Below, piece by piece: positions 10,335-20,453 of a stretch of 64,000 bases of DNA. Every line of letters begins with the position of its first letter. The stretch's first letter is position 1. The stretch comes from Opeltia flavorubescens (Eukaryota; Ascomycota; Lecanoromycetes; Teloschistales; Teloschistaceae). The notes below the pieces were generated by a model, which was not told where the DNA came from, made no database searches, and saw nothing but the letters and a program-made list of their open reading frames with translations. The stretch covers positions 2,046,001 through 2,110,000 of the forward strand of contig KE546967.1 of the NCBI GenBank assembly GCA_000442125.1. The letters are read 5' to 3'. The position numbers and the translations under genes are program-made.

Positions 10335-13300
10335 ATGTCTCAGAAGAACAACACGACTTTCAAAGGAGGAGCACAAGGAGGGTCGAATAAAGGAGGCGGA
10401 GGAGGTCAGCTTGGTGACGATGAATACACCAACAATACGCAGCACATTTTCAAGTGAGTAACGTCTCGTGCTAAACAGTACTGTATATGCTAACCATGTC
10501 GTGAAGCCCCCGGAATGAAGAACCAGATGCAAAGATCACTGCTCTGGAGGATGCTGCCATTGAAGAGCGCAAAGCATTAGGCACAGGAGCTCTCACAATA
10601 CCTCTCTCGGCCATGAACCTCGGCGGAAACATTAGCTGCCCGACCCGCCCTGGATATGGGACTGCAGGAACGCACATCAGCCTTCGCACGAACCACTTTG
10701 ACCTCCAGCTTGATCTAAGCAAGATAATATACCACTATGACGTCGAAATTTCGAACCCTGAAATACCACAAGGGCGGAAACGACGGCAGTTCCTCTCCAA
10801 TATGCTTCGTGAAATAGAAGAATGCCAAGTGATGTTCAACAATCATTGCCTGACAACTGATTACGCCAAAACTCTGATATCAGTCGGAAAACTTGAGCTT
10901 GGACAGAAGGATTCCATGTTATTCTTCCTCAAATACCATGAGCAAGACGAGCCTGCGCGGCCGGAAACGAAGGCTTCACAGGTCAAGATCTCTCTGGCGG
11001 GCTCAGCGCCGACATCTGAAGTGATGCGGCGTCTATGGTCTGTGCCAGCCGAATCATTGAATATTGAGGATGGCAAAGAGAATACGATTCAGCCCCTGAA
11101 CATTGTCATGAACTCGGCACCAAATGAAAATCCCGATGTCTACCAGTCAGGTCGAAATGTCTTCGCTGAATACCCTCGCAATAGCAATCCTAACAGCATG
11201 GACACATACAGCAACATCGATCTTGGCGGGGGCCTTATCGGAGTCCGTGGATATTACTCGAGCACCAAAACATCCACAGGGCGGTTGTTACTCAACATAC
11301 ATGGACAATGCTCCGCATTCTATCCAGAAATCAACCTACTCAAACTGATGCTCCTACAGTCTCCGAATTGCCGAGATCTTTACGGCTTGGAGAAATTCCT
11401 CCGAAGACTTCGTGTGAAGTTTTCATACATAAAAGATGATCAAGGTCAAGTCATTGAAACCTTCAAGACCGTCTACAATTTCTCTCATCGGCACACGCAA
11501 TTGACCAATGTTGCTGGACAGGTGCTGAACAAGCCAGACGGAAGCCCCCGAATGACCGGAAATGCAAATTGTAACTACGGATCGGCTACAGACATCACTT
11601 TCGAATGGTCTAAAGCTCCCAAGCCTGTCACTGTGGCTGATTACTTCAAGCGAAAGTATGGTATTACACTCACGGCATCATCAAAAGTCCCAGTAATTAA
11701 TTTCGGCTCGGATAAGGAGCCAGTCTGGATTCCAGCAGAGCTAGGCACCGTCCTACCAGGTCAGGTGTATCGAGGGAAGTTGACTGAGAATCAGACATCT
11801 CAAATGCTTAAAATTGCGGCGCGAGGTCCAGCAGAGAATGCGCGACGCTTAGTTGGGGCGGGTGCTAAAGTCATAGGTATTGAGGCGGACAATCTAGTAT
11901 TGGTACGTCCCCCTCAAGCCCAGTGCTACAAATCTCTAATCGTCTCGTGTAGTCTGAGTTTGGCGTATCGATCGATACCAAGATGATCGTCGTTCCTGCT
12001 CGCATTTTGAAGCCTCCCACACTTCAATATGGCAATAAGCTAGTCCACCCCACAGATGCGTCGTGGAACCTTGTCGGCCTCAAATTCTACAAAGCTCAGC
12101 CTCTCGGAAGGTGGTCCTATCTCTACTGTGGCAATCGTACTTTCTCAAAAGACGAAGCCGCAAGACTAGAAGAATTTAATGGGCAGATCAAGCGATATGG
12201 ACTTAGTGATGCGCCTCCATCACCCAAAGGATACCGCACAGGAACCAGCTTCTCTGATGATGATGAAACGATTGATCAGGCACTCAATGCGGCCTTCTCC
12301 AAAGCCAAGGAAGCCGGAGTGAAATTCCTTTTTGTGATCTTGGAGAGAAAGTCGAAATTTATCCATGCCAGATTGAAGTTCTGGGCCGACACAAAAATCG
12401 GTAAGTTTCCTTACGAGCCCTTGGTGGCAGCAATGTCGCTAATATCAACCAGGGATCCATCATACTACAATCGTATTACAAAGTCTCATGAGGCAGTCGA
12501 ATTACCATTTTCCCAGCTATTGTGCTGGTATCATGCAGAAAGTGAACATGAAAATGGGCGGAATCAATCACATCCTGCGCCATGACGCAAAGGATCCACC
12601 ACTCCGTCGGATACAGGAAGCCACGACCATGCTTGTTGGTATTGATGTCTCTCATCCTGCTCCTCACAGCGTAGCAGAGGCACCGAGTGTTGTAGGCATT
12701 GTGGCATCAGTAGATGAGAATTTCACTCAATACTTAGGATCTGTCAGTCATCAAACAGGTCGTGTTGAGATGGTCGAAGAGATTGCACAGCTGATAGAGG
12801 AACGTCTTCACAAATTCCACGACCGGCGTAAAAAGTACCCACAAAACATAATTATCTATCGAGATGGTAACTCCGCCATGTTTTGCAGTCTCTGTCATCC
12901 ACTGACATGCGGTGGTCTATAGGTGTTTCTGAAGGCCAGTTCAAGATCGTGTTGGAAAAGGAGGTTTCCCCCATTGAAGCCGTATGCAAGGAGCTGTACA
13001 CCAAGGCGACGCAGAATCCGCCAAAGATCGTTGTCATAATCTGTGGGAAACGTCACCGTACCCGATTCTACCCCATGCGACCTCAGGATGCCGATACTAA
13101 GAACAATTACAACACCAAAAGTGGTACCGTCGTAGATCGCGGCGTTACTTCCGAGAGATTTTATGACTTTTTCCTCCAACCACATGCGGCTCTGAAAGGC
13201 ACGGTAAGTCACTACCACGCCCGCGCCATTTCTGCTTCGACTCATCATTGCTATTTCCCTCTGAAACGCTTACCCTCTGACATTACTATAGGCCAAACCA

Positions 13301-13692
13301 GAACATTGCACCGTCATTCGTGATGACATGAACATCGGGGCCGATGACCTCCAGAGAATCACGCATAACCTCTCCTATCTCTATGCACGGGCTACGAAAG
13401 CTGTGTCTCTATGTCCTCCAGGTATGTCATGCCCGTTCCAAGTCTTTGCTTTTGGGAACTGATCGCCTTCCTCCCTGATAGCGTACTACGCCGACATCCT
13501 ATGCGAGCGTGGCAATAAGTACCTGGCCAAATACCTCAGCCTTCCGTGGCCTGCGGGGAGTACATTTGACTTTGACAACGCACCGTGGTTGAAGGGCGTT
13601 CATCCAGAGTATGAGATCTGATTCCCATCTCGACTTTGAAAGGCTCTGTGCTGACTGCGAACAGCTTGAAGGATACTATGTTCTTCGTATGA
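10335..13692 (+). CDS. Argonaute, RNA-silencing slicer (QDE-2-like)
   Basis: Eight exons: 10335-10453, 10507-11902, 11953-12400, 12453-12866, 12923-13203, 13292-13421, 13482-13608 and 13665-13692 (980 residues), all introns 50-88 nt and in frame. The protein starts with a Gly-rich tail and the ArgoN signature RPGYGTAGTHISLRTNHFDL. The PIWI domain carries the catalytic aspartates in VGIDVSHPAP (D718) and IYRDGVSEGQF (D792). At the fourth tetrad position PAYYAD has Asp (D934), where human AGO2 has His, so the tetrad looks like DEDD. The last short exon restores the family ending HPDLKDTMFFV, which is why I reject the earlier TGA at 13619. Argonautes bind small RNAs and cleave or silence matching transcripts in quelling-type pathways. 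Which paralogue class it is (QDE-2 or Sms-2 type) I cannot tell. Confidence 0.93.
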
Positions 13693-13960
13693 CGTGATGA
13701 TTTGGTGAAGTAATCGTTTGTCGGAATTCTAGGCGTTGATGGTGTTTCATCGGACGACGGTGCAAGAGACAAAGGTGTAGGTGGAGTTGGGGGTCGAGCT
13801 CTAGAATTAGAGATGGAATAGACCGAAAGAGTGTAGTGCTGATGGTTTGATGGACGTTAAGGAACTGTGGGCACTGCATAGATTCGTCGGTGGCGTTGAA
13901 TGTATCATTCTTCGAACGAGGTTCGATGGGATCTTCACGTGCGCCCAAGAGAATAACGAG

Positions 13961-14523
13961 CTATCTCGTCAAATCACCGTTATTCGCCCTTGTGGATTTA
14001 TCGATCTCCATATCAATGTCCGTATCATCCTCATCGTCTCCCTCGGCCAGGAAACCCTCCGTTTTCTCCTCCATCATACCCCCTTCCCCATCATCTATCA
14101 TGATACTAAATCCCTCCCCCAGCTCCCTTATTGTTGTCTCTTCATCCTCGTCAACATTGTCCTTGTTCTCCTTCTCATCTGCCGCTAAGATCTCTTTCAA
14201 ATCAACCCATTCCGGCATCTCCTCCGTCCCTGGCATGTCTTCTTCCTCTTTCTGCCAGGCCGCAGTCATATCCTTCACCGGTGTTCATCGCCAGCTATCA
14301 TCGCCGGGACTTATTCAGCGGTTATCCGGAAATATGTTTCCCTCCTCTTCGATGCTGGAAGCGGTAGCTGCTTTTAAGGGTATGAGGCAGAGAAGTCTTT
14401 GATGATACATTTTGTTGGGCTTGGGGGGATTGAATTGGAGGGGATGGAGTCGGAGGGGTTGAAAGGGTCGCGCGAGAAGGAGAGGGCGGAGTTGGTTGAG
14501 ATAGAGAGGAGGAGTTTAGACAT
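13961..14523 (-). CDS. Possible acidic hypothetical protein, exon structure unresolved
   Basis: An acidic frame (13961-14278; MKDMTAAWQKEEEDMPGTEE, then repeated Asp/Glu runs) lies downstream on the same strand of a Ser/Pro-rich frame starting with ATG at 14523 (MSKLLLSISTNSALSF). They could be exons of one gene, but I could not find a set of splice sites that joins them cleanly. A further frame at 14516-14860 (MATRPIHLPLKKPPERIES, then a GTAAGT donor) could supply an upstream exon. I do not recognise the family. Composition and the donor argue for coding on the minus strand; boundaries are approximate. Confidence 0.3.
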
Positions 14524-14860
14524 TGGTTGGTTTGCGGAGGTGTACTGATATTTTAGGCTTTAGGAGGAGGTAGCGGCGGTGTGTTTGTAGGGGTGGGGCA
14601 TGAGCGCTGTTGTCATTCTGGGGTTGAGGAGGGAGGAAGTGAATGAGGAGGTGACTTCTGCGGAAAGACGCGTTAATGGGGGGTTTCTTGGATGTGGGAG
14701 GGGGTGTTGATGTGAAAGTTTGGTGGATAAAGGGAATGGAGGGAGGGGGGCGTGTTGAAGATTGGGGGAAAGGTGGACTTACATGCTGCCTGGCGGTGTT
14801 CACGCTTTCAATCCTTTCGGGCGGCTTTTTAAGCGGCAGATGGATAGGTCTTGTGGCCAT

Positions 14861-15673
14861 CGGGGATGATGGGATATGGTGAGGGGTAAAGGGTCTACGA
14901 GATGGGGGTTTTGGTGTGCGGATGTAGGTGTGGATGGAGGGATGAGTGAATAAATGGAAATTGGGGCGTGAAAGGAGTAATGATAGTGAATTTGACTGGC
15001 GAAGCTACGTCTAGATTATCTTGGGCCGAGATTCCCTGGAGGTGATGAGTTCATATAATGTAATGAAAAATTGAATGTAACAAAAGCTATGATAGCCCAG
15101 TGGTCGGAGCAACGGGGTTTGGATGTCCATGTATATACCCCCCTTCTCCCCTTCCCCCCCTCCCCTATCCTACTAACCTGATAGTCACTACTCGACTGAA
15201 CCGAAACTTCACCGCTTCACCCAGGCGTCGGGACCGGATGGACAATTTACCTTACCTATGTCGTACTTCCTGTTATCTCCGGAGGTCTATGTTAAACCGT
15301 GCCGTCTGAGCTAGAAAAATTGACAATGTTGACAAACAGCTTAGTGCCGAAGTTTTGCGTTACCACGACGCGCTCCCATCGCTAATGACATCATGACCCT
15401 TACGCCCTGATAAATTATTACGAAGTGGCCTGTTGCAGCACCGAATCAGTTATCAACTCTTTTATTCCGACTCATTTCAGCAGCATTGTTATCCGACTCG
15501 CGTCGATTTTTCCTCTGGCTTTTCGATAGCACAGTATTGGAAGGATCATTCAATGATGAAGCAGATATCTGTACACCCGTTGATAATTGAATAAGTCTAT
15601 ATACAATGATGCATGGCTACGGAAACATACAGCAACTAGAGCAAATTATCATCCTTACCTCTCATTTCTACGT
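14861..15673. other. Intergenic region, 0.8 kb
   Basis: Nothing coding seen. It includes a C-rich run near 15125-15170. Confidence 0.55.
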
Positions 15674-17056
15674 TCATGCTGGAGTTTTTCCAGCCATAAC
15701 GTTCGCCAGCGCAACGAGTCCCCGCCCTGCTTCCATTAGCGTAGAACCTCTGGGATCTAACAGATCTTTCAGCTTTCGGTTCTCCGCTACCAGGTTTTCG
15801 ATTGAATCTTTGAGCTCTGTCAGCTCTTCACTCTTGGCTGTTTGTTCTTGCTCATATTCAATCTCGGCCTTCTCTTCCTTGAGTCTCATCGCTTGGAACA
15901 GCACTTCGAAATCCTGTACCTCGTTTCTGAGATCTTTGATTTCATTGTCGCGCTGCTGCAATCTTGAGGTTTCTGCAGTGAGCCGGTGTCGAAGTCCTTC
16001 CTTTCCTTCTTCAAGACGGAGGATCGTATAACTGCGGTCCTTGAGTTCTGAGCTTTGGGTGTCCAGCTGGATCTTGAGAAAATTCTTCTCTTCCTGAAGA
16101 CCGTGGACTATTTCACACCGATCCTGTAGTTTCGAACTCTGGGTGTCGAGCTGAATTTTCAGACCCTGATTGTCCGCTTCTAGATCTCGAAGCTTAGCCT
16201 CTTTCTCGATAACCTTGCTTTTTTCGGCAGCAAGTAGGCATTGAAGAATCGTCCTTCCTTCCTCAAGAGACCGAATGTTAAGATCGCGGTCCCTTGCATT
16301 CGTGTTCTGGACTTCGACCCGACGTTGGAGATCTCTGTTTGCTGTCTGCAGGAGGGAAATCGCTGTATTGCGTTCGAGAATGGTGAAATTTTGCGCCTGA
16401 AGCTTTTCTTGCAAACCACTCTCTTCTGCTTCTTGTGCCAGGATCAGCGCTTTCAGATCATTGATTTCCTCTGCGATAGCTTTCTCGCGCTCTTCCAAGG
16501 AACGGACAGTGCTCTCGAGGATGCTGGACTGTTCTTTCGAAGTACGAAGATTGCCCTCCAGTATCTTGATCTGCACTTGCGCCTCCTGTAGTGCTTCTCC
16601 TTTCTGGAGAACCTTTCCTGCTAGACTTACCGTCAACTTGGAGTTCCTTGAAAGTTTGGCATCCGCTGCAGCAAGCGACTCTCTCAATTCCGAAATCTCC
16701 CCTTGTTTTTCGAAAGTCTCTCGACGTCGCTGAGCAGCTCTGCTGTACGCAGCATTTAACTCCGTCTCATGTCTCGCTATCACCTCTTTCAAGTGCGCTT
16801 TATCGCGTTTCTTCTCAGCTTCTAGCTCTTGAATGCGACGTTGAAGCTCATCTGATAGTCCTGGCTGAGTGCCCCAATACATTTCACGGTGCTCAGCGGG
16901 GTAAACAGGCCAGCGGTGGCCGACGTGGTGAGGCTGCTTCCTGTCAGGACAACGCTTGTCCTCACATTGGTGGTAAGGGCAGGTGAGAGCTTTGGACTTG
17001 CACTGCGTGCCTTTTTGTGTCTGAGCGATGCAACGGAGGTGTAGAGCTGACGACAT
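15674..17056 (-). CDS. Zinc-knuckle plus long coiled-coil protein
   Basis: Single-exon frame of 460 residues. The N-terminus has a Cys/His cluster, RCIAQTQKGTQCKSKALTC followed by PYHQCEDKRC, resembling the CxAxTxxGxxC...CxxH zinc-binding module found at the start of diverse proteins. From about residue 65 to 445 the protein is almost wholly heptad-like and rich in Glu, Leu, Lys and Gln, i.e. a long coiled coil. Near-repeats of about 33 residues occur in the second half (FLKIQLDTQSSELKDRSYTI and its earlier copy with SKLQDR). No enzyme motif is visible. It may act as a scaffold or tether, but that is inference; I do not know a named homologue. Few prolines and strong amphipathic periodicity make the coding call secure. 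Confidence 0.75.
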   Translation of the reverse strand: MSSALHLRCIAQTQKGTQCKSKALTCPYHQCEDKRCPDRKQPHHVGHRWPVYPAEHREMYWGTQPGLSDELQRRIQELEAEKKRDKAHLKEVIARHETELNAAYSRAAQRRRETFEKQGEISELRESLAAADAKLSRNSKLTVSLAGKVLQKGEALQEAQVQIKILEGNLRTSKEQSSILESTVRSLEEREKAIAEEINDLKALILAQEAEESGLQEKLQAQNFTILERNTAISLLQTANRDLQRRVEVQNTNARDRDLNIRSLEEGRTILQCLLAAEKSKVIEKEAKLRDLEADNQGLKIQLDTQSSKLQDRCEIVHGLQEEKNFLKIQLDTQSSELKDRSYTILRLEEGKEGLRHRLTAETSRLQQRDNEIKDLRNEVQDFEVLFQAMRLKEEKAEIEYEQEQTAKSEELTELKDSIENLVAENRKLKDLLDPRGSTLMEAGRGLVALANVMAGKTPA

Positions 17057-18111
17057 TGCTTGCGAAAAGCTGCTTCGGTGGTCGATTAGTGTGCAGAATG
17101 CTCGATAAGATGTCTCTTGGATGTAGGGGGGTCAAGATGAAAGTCGAAGTGGTAAAGTGGTAATGGCTTGATGTTATCAGATTGTGAGTAACAGAGAAGA
17201 GCGGATTAATAAATATCTTTGGGAGGGCCATTGGTTCATATCCAGGAGGTCTTGAAACAATGGTATATCGACATGTAAATACTACACAAAGGACCGTAAG
17301 CGCCGGAGAATCATATTTTTAAAGAACAGTACAAAAAGCAAACAAAGAACGATAAAGGAAAAGTGAAACAATGGCAGATGTTCAGAGCACTTGGCGACGA
17401 AAGACGGTGGATGAGAATCATGTCTCGGAATTTGGCGGGAATTTGAGGCGAAGTTTCCGCAAATCGCGGCAAGAAGAGGCGACATCCTGCCAAAAATGAA
17501 TTAGCTGGGAGACATCTTGTTTTCCACAAAATAACAGGCCAATGAACGACACTACAGCCCGATACACTTTGAATGAGGAAATACACAGAGTAGCGGATGT
17601 AACCACCCGTAGCTGCGTCGGAGATATTCACGACTGATCACTCGTGGTTATGATTTACCATTCTCACACTTCAAAGGTAGACAATCCAGTAGGTACATGT
17701 CTGAGCTTCCATCATGCCGCTGAATCACGCTGGTTAATTTTGCTTCTAACTTTAATCCGTATTTGAGTGGCCTCGTCAGGTCTCATTGTACACAAACAAC
17801 GTAGATTCTAGCTGACCATGCACCTTCAGTCTAGAATTAGTTAGGCGGCGGGAGCTCTCATGCTTTCAAGGCTATATCTGCATGGCGAATCAACTATTCG
17901 ACAGAGGAGAAAGATGTCTTTCAATGCGCGTCCAACACCTTTCAGCACTCATTTGAAGCACTCTGATTACTCGAGTATATCCCTCACATTATATCATGCC
18001 AGATCCCTTATCCTGGATCAGTCGCACCGTCCCAAAAAGCCAGCTGACGATATTTCTGCATCATGCTCCCACGATTGGTCACCCAGAACGGGAGCAAACC
18101 TTGCTGTACCT
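17057..18111. other. Intergenic region, 1.1 kb
   Basis: No supportable gene; only short unsupported frames on both strands. Confidence 0.55.
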
Positions 18112-18756
18112 TCACTCCCTGACCAGCTGCGCAACCTCCGCATCCTCACTCTGTGGATCCCTCGCAACCCTCTCCTTCGCCCTCTTCGCTCTCAAATTCC
18201 GGTAGAGCTTCCACGCACCGAAGATGACTAGAACCACCTGAAAGTCCCCGTCAGTGGACCTCGCCCTCGCTACCAGAATCGACACAACGAAATGACTCAC
18301 CGCAATACCACCCACAAATCCCCCCACAACAATCCCCTTTCTCTCTCCTAGATCATTTCCGCCTCCTCTTCTGCCTTCAAGCACCTTCACCCTCGCAATC
18401 CTTTCCTCAACCATCCCAACCTCCCCCCTCTCTGCAACAACCTTCATCCCCACCATCCCCCCCTCCTCAACCACACTCACTCTCCCCCCCTCTTCCATCC
18501 CCACAATCTCCCTAACCCTCTGCCAATCCTCCGGCAAGAAAATACTGCTCCCATCGCACCTGTGGCATGCGCTTGGGATTCCACACATCCTGGGGATGAA
18601 ACAGAGGGCGATCTGAGTTGCGCATTGCGCGTAGAGCTCTTCTTGGTTGCAGGCTGGGGTGTTGGCGGTGGGGATAGCGGGGAGGGGGTTTAAGGAGGGG
18701 GGGAAGGCGGGGAGGGGGTTTAGGGATGGGGATGGGGTTGGGGAAGGGGGTGGCAT
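18112..18756 (-). CDS. Six-cysteine single-TM protein, copy A
   Basis: Two exons on the minus strand, 18756-18301 and 18237-18112, with a 63-nt intron (GTGAGT...TTTCAG), giving 193 residues; because the intron is 3n and open, the unspliced frame would be 214. After a Pro-rich head with a duplicated SLNPLPA-IP unit comes a Cys block from C36 with spacing C-x8-C-x6-C-x5-C-x5-C-x2-C, then a low-complexity Gly/Glu/Val region. A single TM helix follows at about residues 140-164 (KGIVVGGFVGGIA joined to VVLVIFGAWKLY), then a basic tail ending DAEVAQLVRE. Copy B just upstream on the same strand shares the Cys spacing, TM, intron position and tail, so they are tandem paralogues. No signal peptide is seen. 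I do not recognise the family. Confidence 0.7.
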   Translation of the reverse strand: MPPPSPTPSPSLNPLPAFPPSLNPLPAIPTANTPACNQEELYAQCATQIALCFIPRMCGIPSACHRCDGSSIFLPEDWQRVREIVGMEEGGRVSVVEEGGMVGMKVVAERGEVGMVEERIARVKVLEGRRGGGNDLGERKGIVVGGFVGGIAVSHFVVSILVARARSTDGDFQVVLVIFGAWKLYRNLRAKRAKERVARDPQSEDAEVAQLVRE

Positions 18757-19218
18757 TTTCTTTGGGGGGCGTTGGGGGAGGGATGGGGAGAGGTGACGTA
18801 GAGGGATCGTGAAGGAAAAGAAGGTTCGAATCTGATAATAGAGAGTAGTTATGGAAATGTGTGCGAGGCCTGAGTAAAAGAGAGGAGGAGAGGGAGGGCC
18901 GGGAGAATAAGAAGAGAGGGGGATTGGAGGGGGGAGGGCGGGTATTTCATCTATGGTGGATGCTGGTTTCTCTGGTTCATTTGGGACGGATGGCTTTTTG
19001 GCGTAGAGAGGACCATGGAGTTGGGTTATCAGTAGTTGAGAAATGAAGAGAGGGGAAGCATGAATGTACAGCCATATCTAGATATATAAACATTGAAATA
19101 GATAGATCGATAGGTGTCAACGAGCTTGGCCCTCGATAAAATTTTACACAATTATGCGCTAATCCCATAATCCCCCAGTTGAGCAAAATCCCGCTGAAAC
19201 CCCCATCACACAGTTTAT
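18757..19218. other. Spacer between the two six-cysteine paralogues
   Basis: A G/A-rich 0.46-kb spacer with no gene. It probably holds the promoter of copy A and terminator of copy B. Confidence 0.5.
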
Positions 19219-19946
19219 CTACTCCCTGACAAGCTGCACAACCTCCGCATCTCTACATGCAAGACCGCGTGGGGTATTTCTATACTTTCTCGCCCTCAAC
19301 ATTTGATAAATCTTCACCGCAGCGAGGACAGTCATCATGACCTGATAAATTAAGGTCAGCCAGCCAGTCCGAACACCTCACACTATGGACGATCCCTATC
19401 CCCACCATAAGAAGAGAGGAACACAAACGAAGAAAGGGAGAAGGAAAAAGAAGGGAAAGTACGTACCACAATAGCAACAACAAGACCACCAACCAAAACT
19501 CCCCTCTTCGACATCTCCCCTCTTCCCAACAACATACCTTCTCCTCCTTCCCCCCTTCCCATCAACCGCCCCTCCTCTCTCCCTACCAAAACACCAACCC
19601 CCTTCCCATCCCCTCCATTCTGAAAATCATCAATCCCCTTCAAAAAATCCTTAACCGAAATATCGCCATCCTCCCCCTCTTCATCCCACTTCTTCATAAT
19701 CTTATCAATAACTTCCTTTACCTTCTCCACACCCTCCTCTGGCGATATCTTCCCTCTCGTCTTCTGAATCGAACCATCTCCTTTTCCAGGCGGTGGCTGA
19801 TCATCCTCTGGCTCCAGTCCCGGTATCAACACCCAGCATGACGAAACGCACATTCCTACGGGACACATGTGGCCTATGCCACAGCCGAGCATCTGTCCGG
19901 CGCATTTCCATTTCTCAACGACGGGGTCGCACACGTTTTCGCTCAT
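19219..19946 (-). CDS. Six-cysteine single-TM protein, copy B
   Basis: Two exons, 19946-19467 and 19341-19219, with a 125-nt intron (GTACGT...TATCAG), giving 200 residues. The N-terminus has six Cys starting at C6 with spacing C-x8-C-x6-C-x5-C-x4-C-x3-C, almost identical to copy A. A charged middle (EGVEKVKEVIDKIMKKWDEE) and Gly-rich stretch follow, then a TM helix at about 148-172 (RGVLVGGLVVAIV joined to VMMTVLAAVKIY), a basic tail and the ending DAEVVQLVRE. The intron interrupts the TM codons at the same place as in copy A. The DNA around the stop codons of A and B is also nearly identical (ACTCCCTGAC-AGCTGC-CAA). Not recognised; probably membrane-anchored with the basic tail cytosolic, by the positive-inside rule. 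Confidence 0.7.
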
Positions 19947-20453
19947 TATGCGTTGAAGGGTTTCGTTAGATTGGAGGGGGCAGGTTGAGTTACGGGGTGT
20001 GGAGGAAGGGGTTGTGAGTGAGGAAGTAGGTGAAATTGGATGGAAAGGGGGATTTTCTCCGAGGAGTTGGCGTTCGAAAAGTGGAGCCGCTGTTGGAGAA
20101 AAGAGGGCGAAGGGGTGAAAAGCTAGCGAAGAGGGAGACTATGATGTTTATAGTCTTGTGGCTGGTCCATTGGATGTTGACGTTGTAACTGATAGGCAGC
20201 GGAATACGCGGAAACGTGATAGTGAGGTCTGGGAAAATCTGCTCGCGGGTACCGAGGATCATGACAGTCGACGTACAACGGTAGCGGGTCTGGGGAAAGC
20301 CGAGTGGAGATCCCGGTTCCATCCGAAGAAAGGAAGATGTGCTCGGAATCTTGTACGGGGCGTATAATGGACCATTGAACGGGATACGGTGCTAGTATGT
20401 TATTGGTCGCGTTAATAGTAGAGAACCTCTGCGGGATATGACTGTTAGAGCGT
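19947..20453. other. Intergenic region, 0.5 kb
   Basis: No gene seen between copy B and the antiporter, both on the minus strand. Confidence 0.55.

Noticed and set aside
13609-13621. Argonaute stop at TGA 13619
   Set aside because: A GTATGA donor at 13609 and an acceptor at 13664 restore the conserved C-terminal ending of the family.
18300-18760. Long pyrimidine-rich tracts on the plus strand as regulatory or triplex DNA
   Set aside because: They are explained by the Gly/Glu/Val codons of copy A on the other strand; the same holds at 19500-19700 for copy B.
18823-18833. GGTTCGAATC, a perfect tRNA B-box
   Set aside because: No A-box or foldable cloverleaf upstream or around it, so no tRNA gene.
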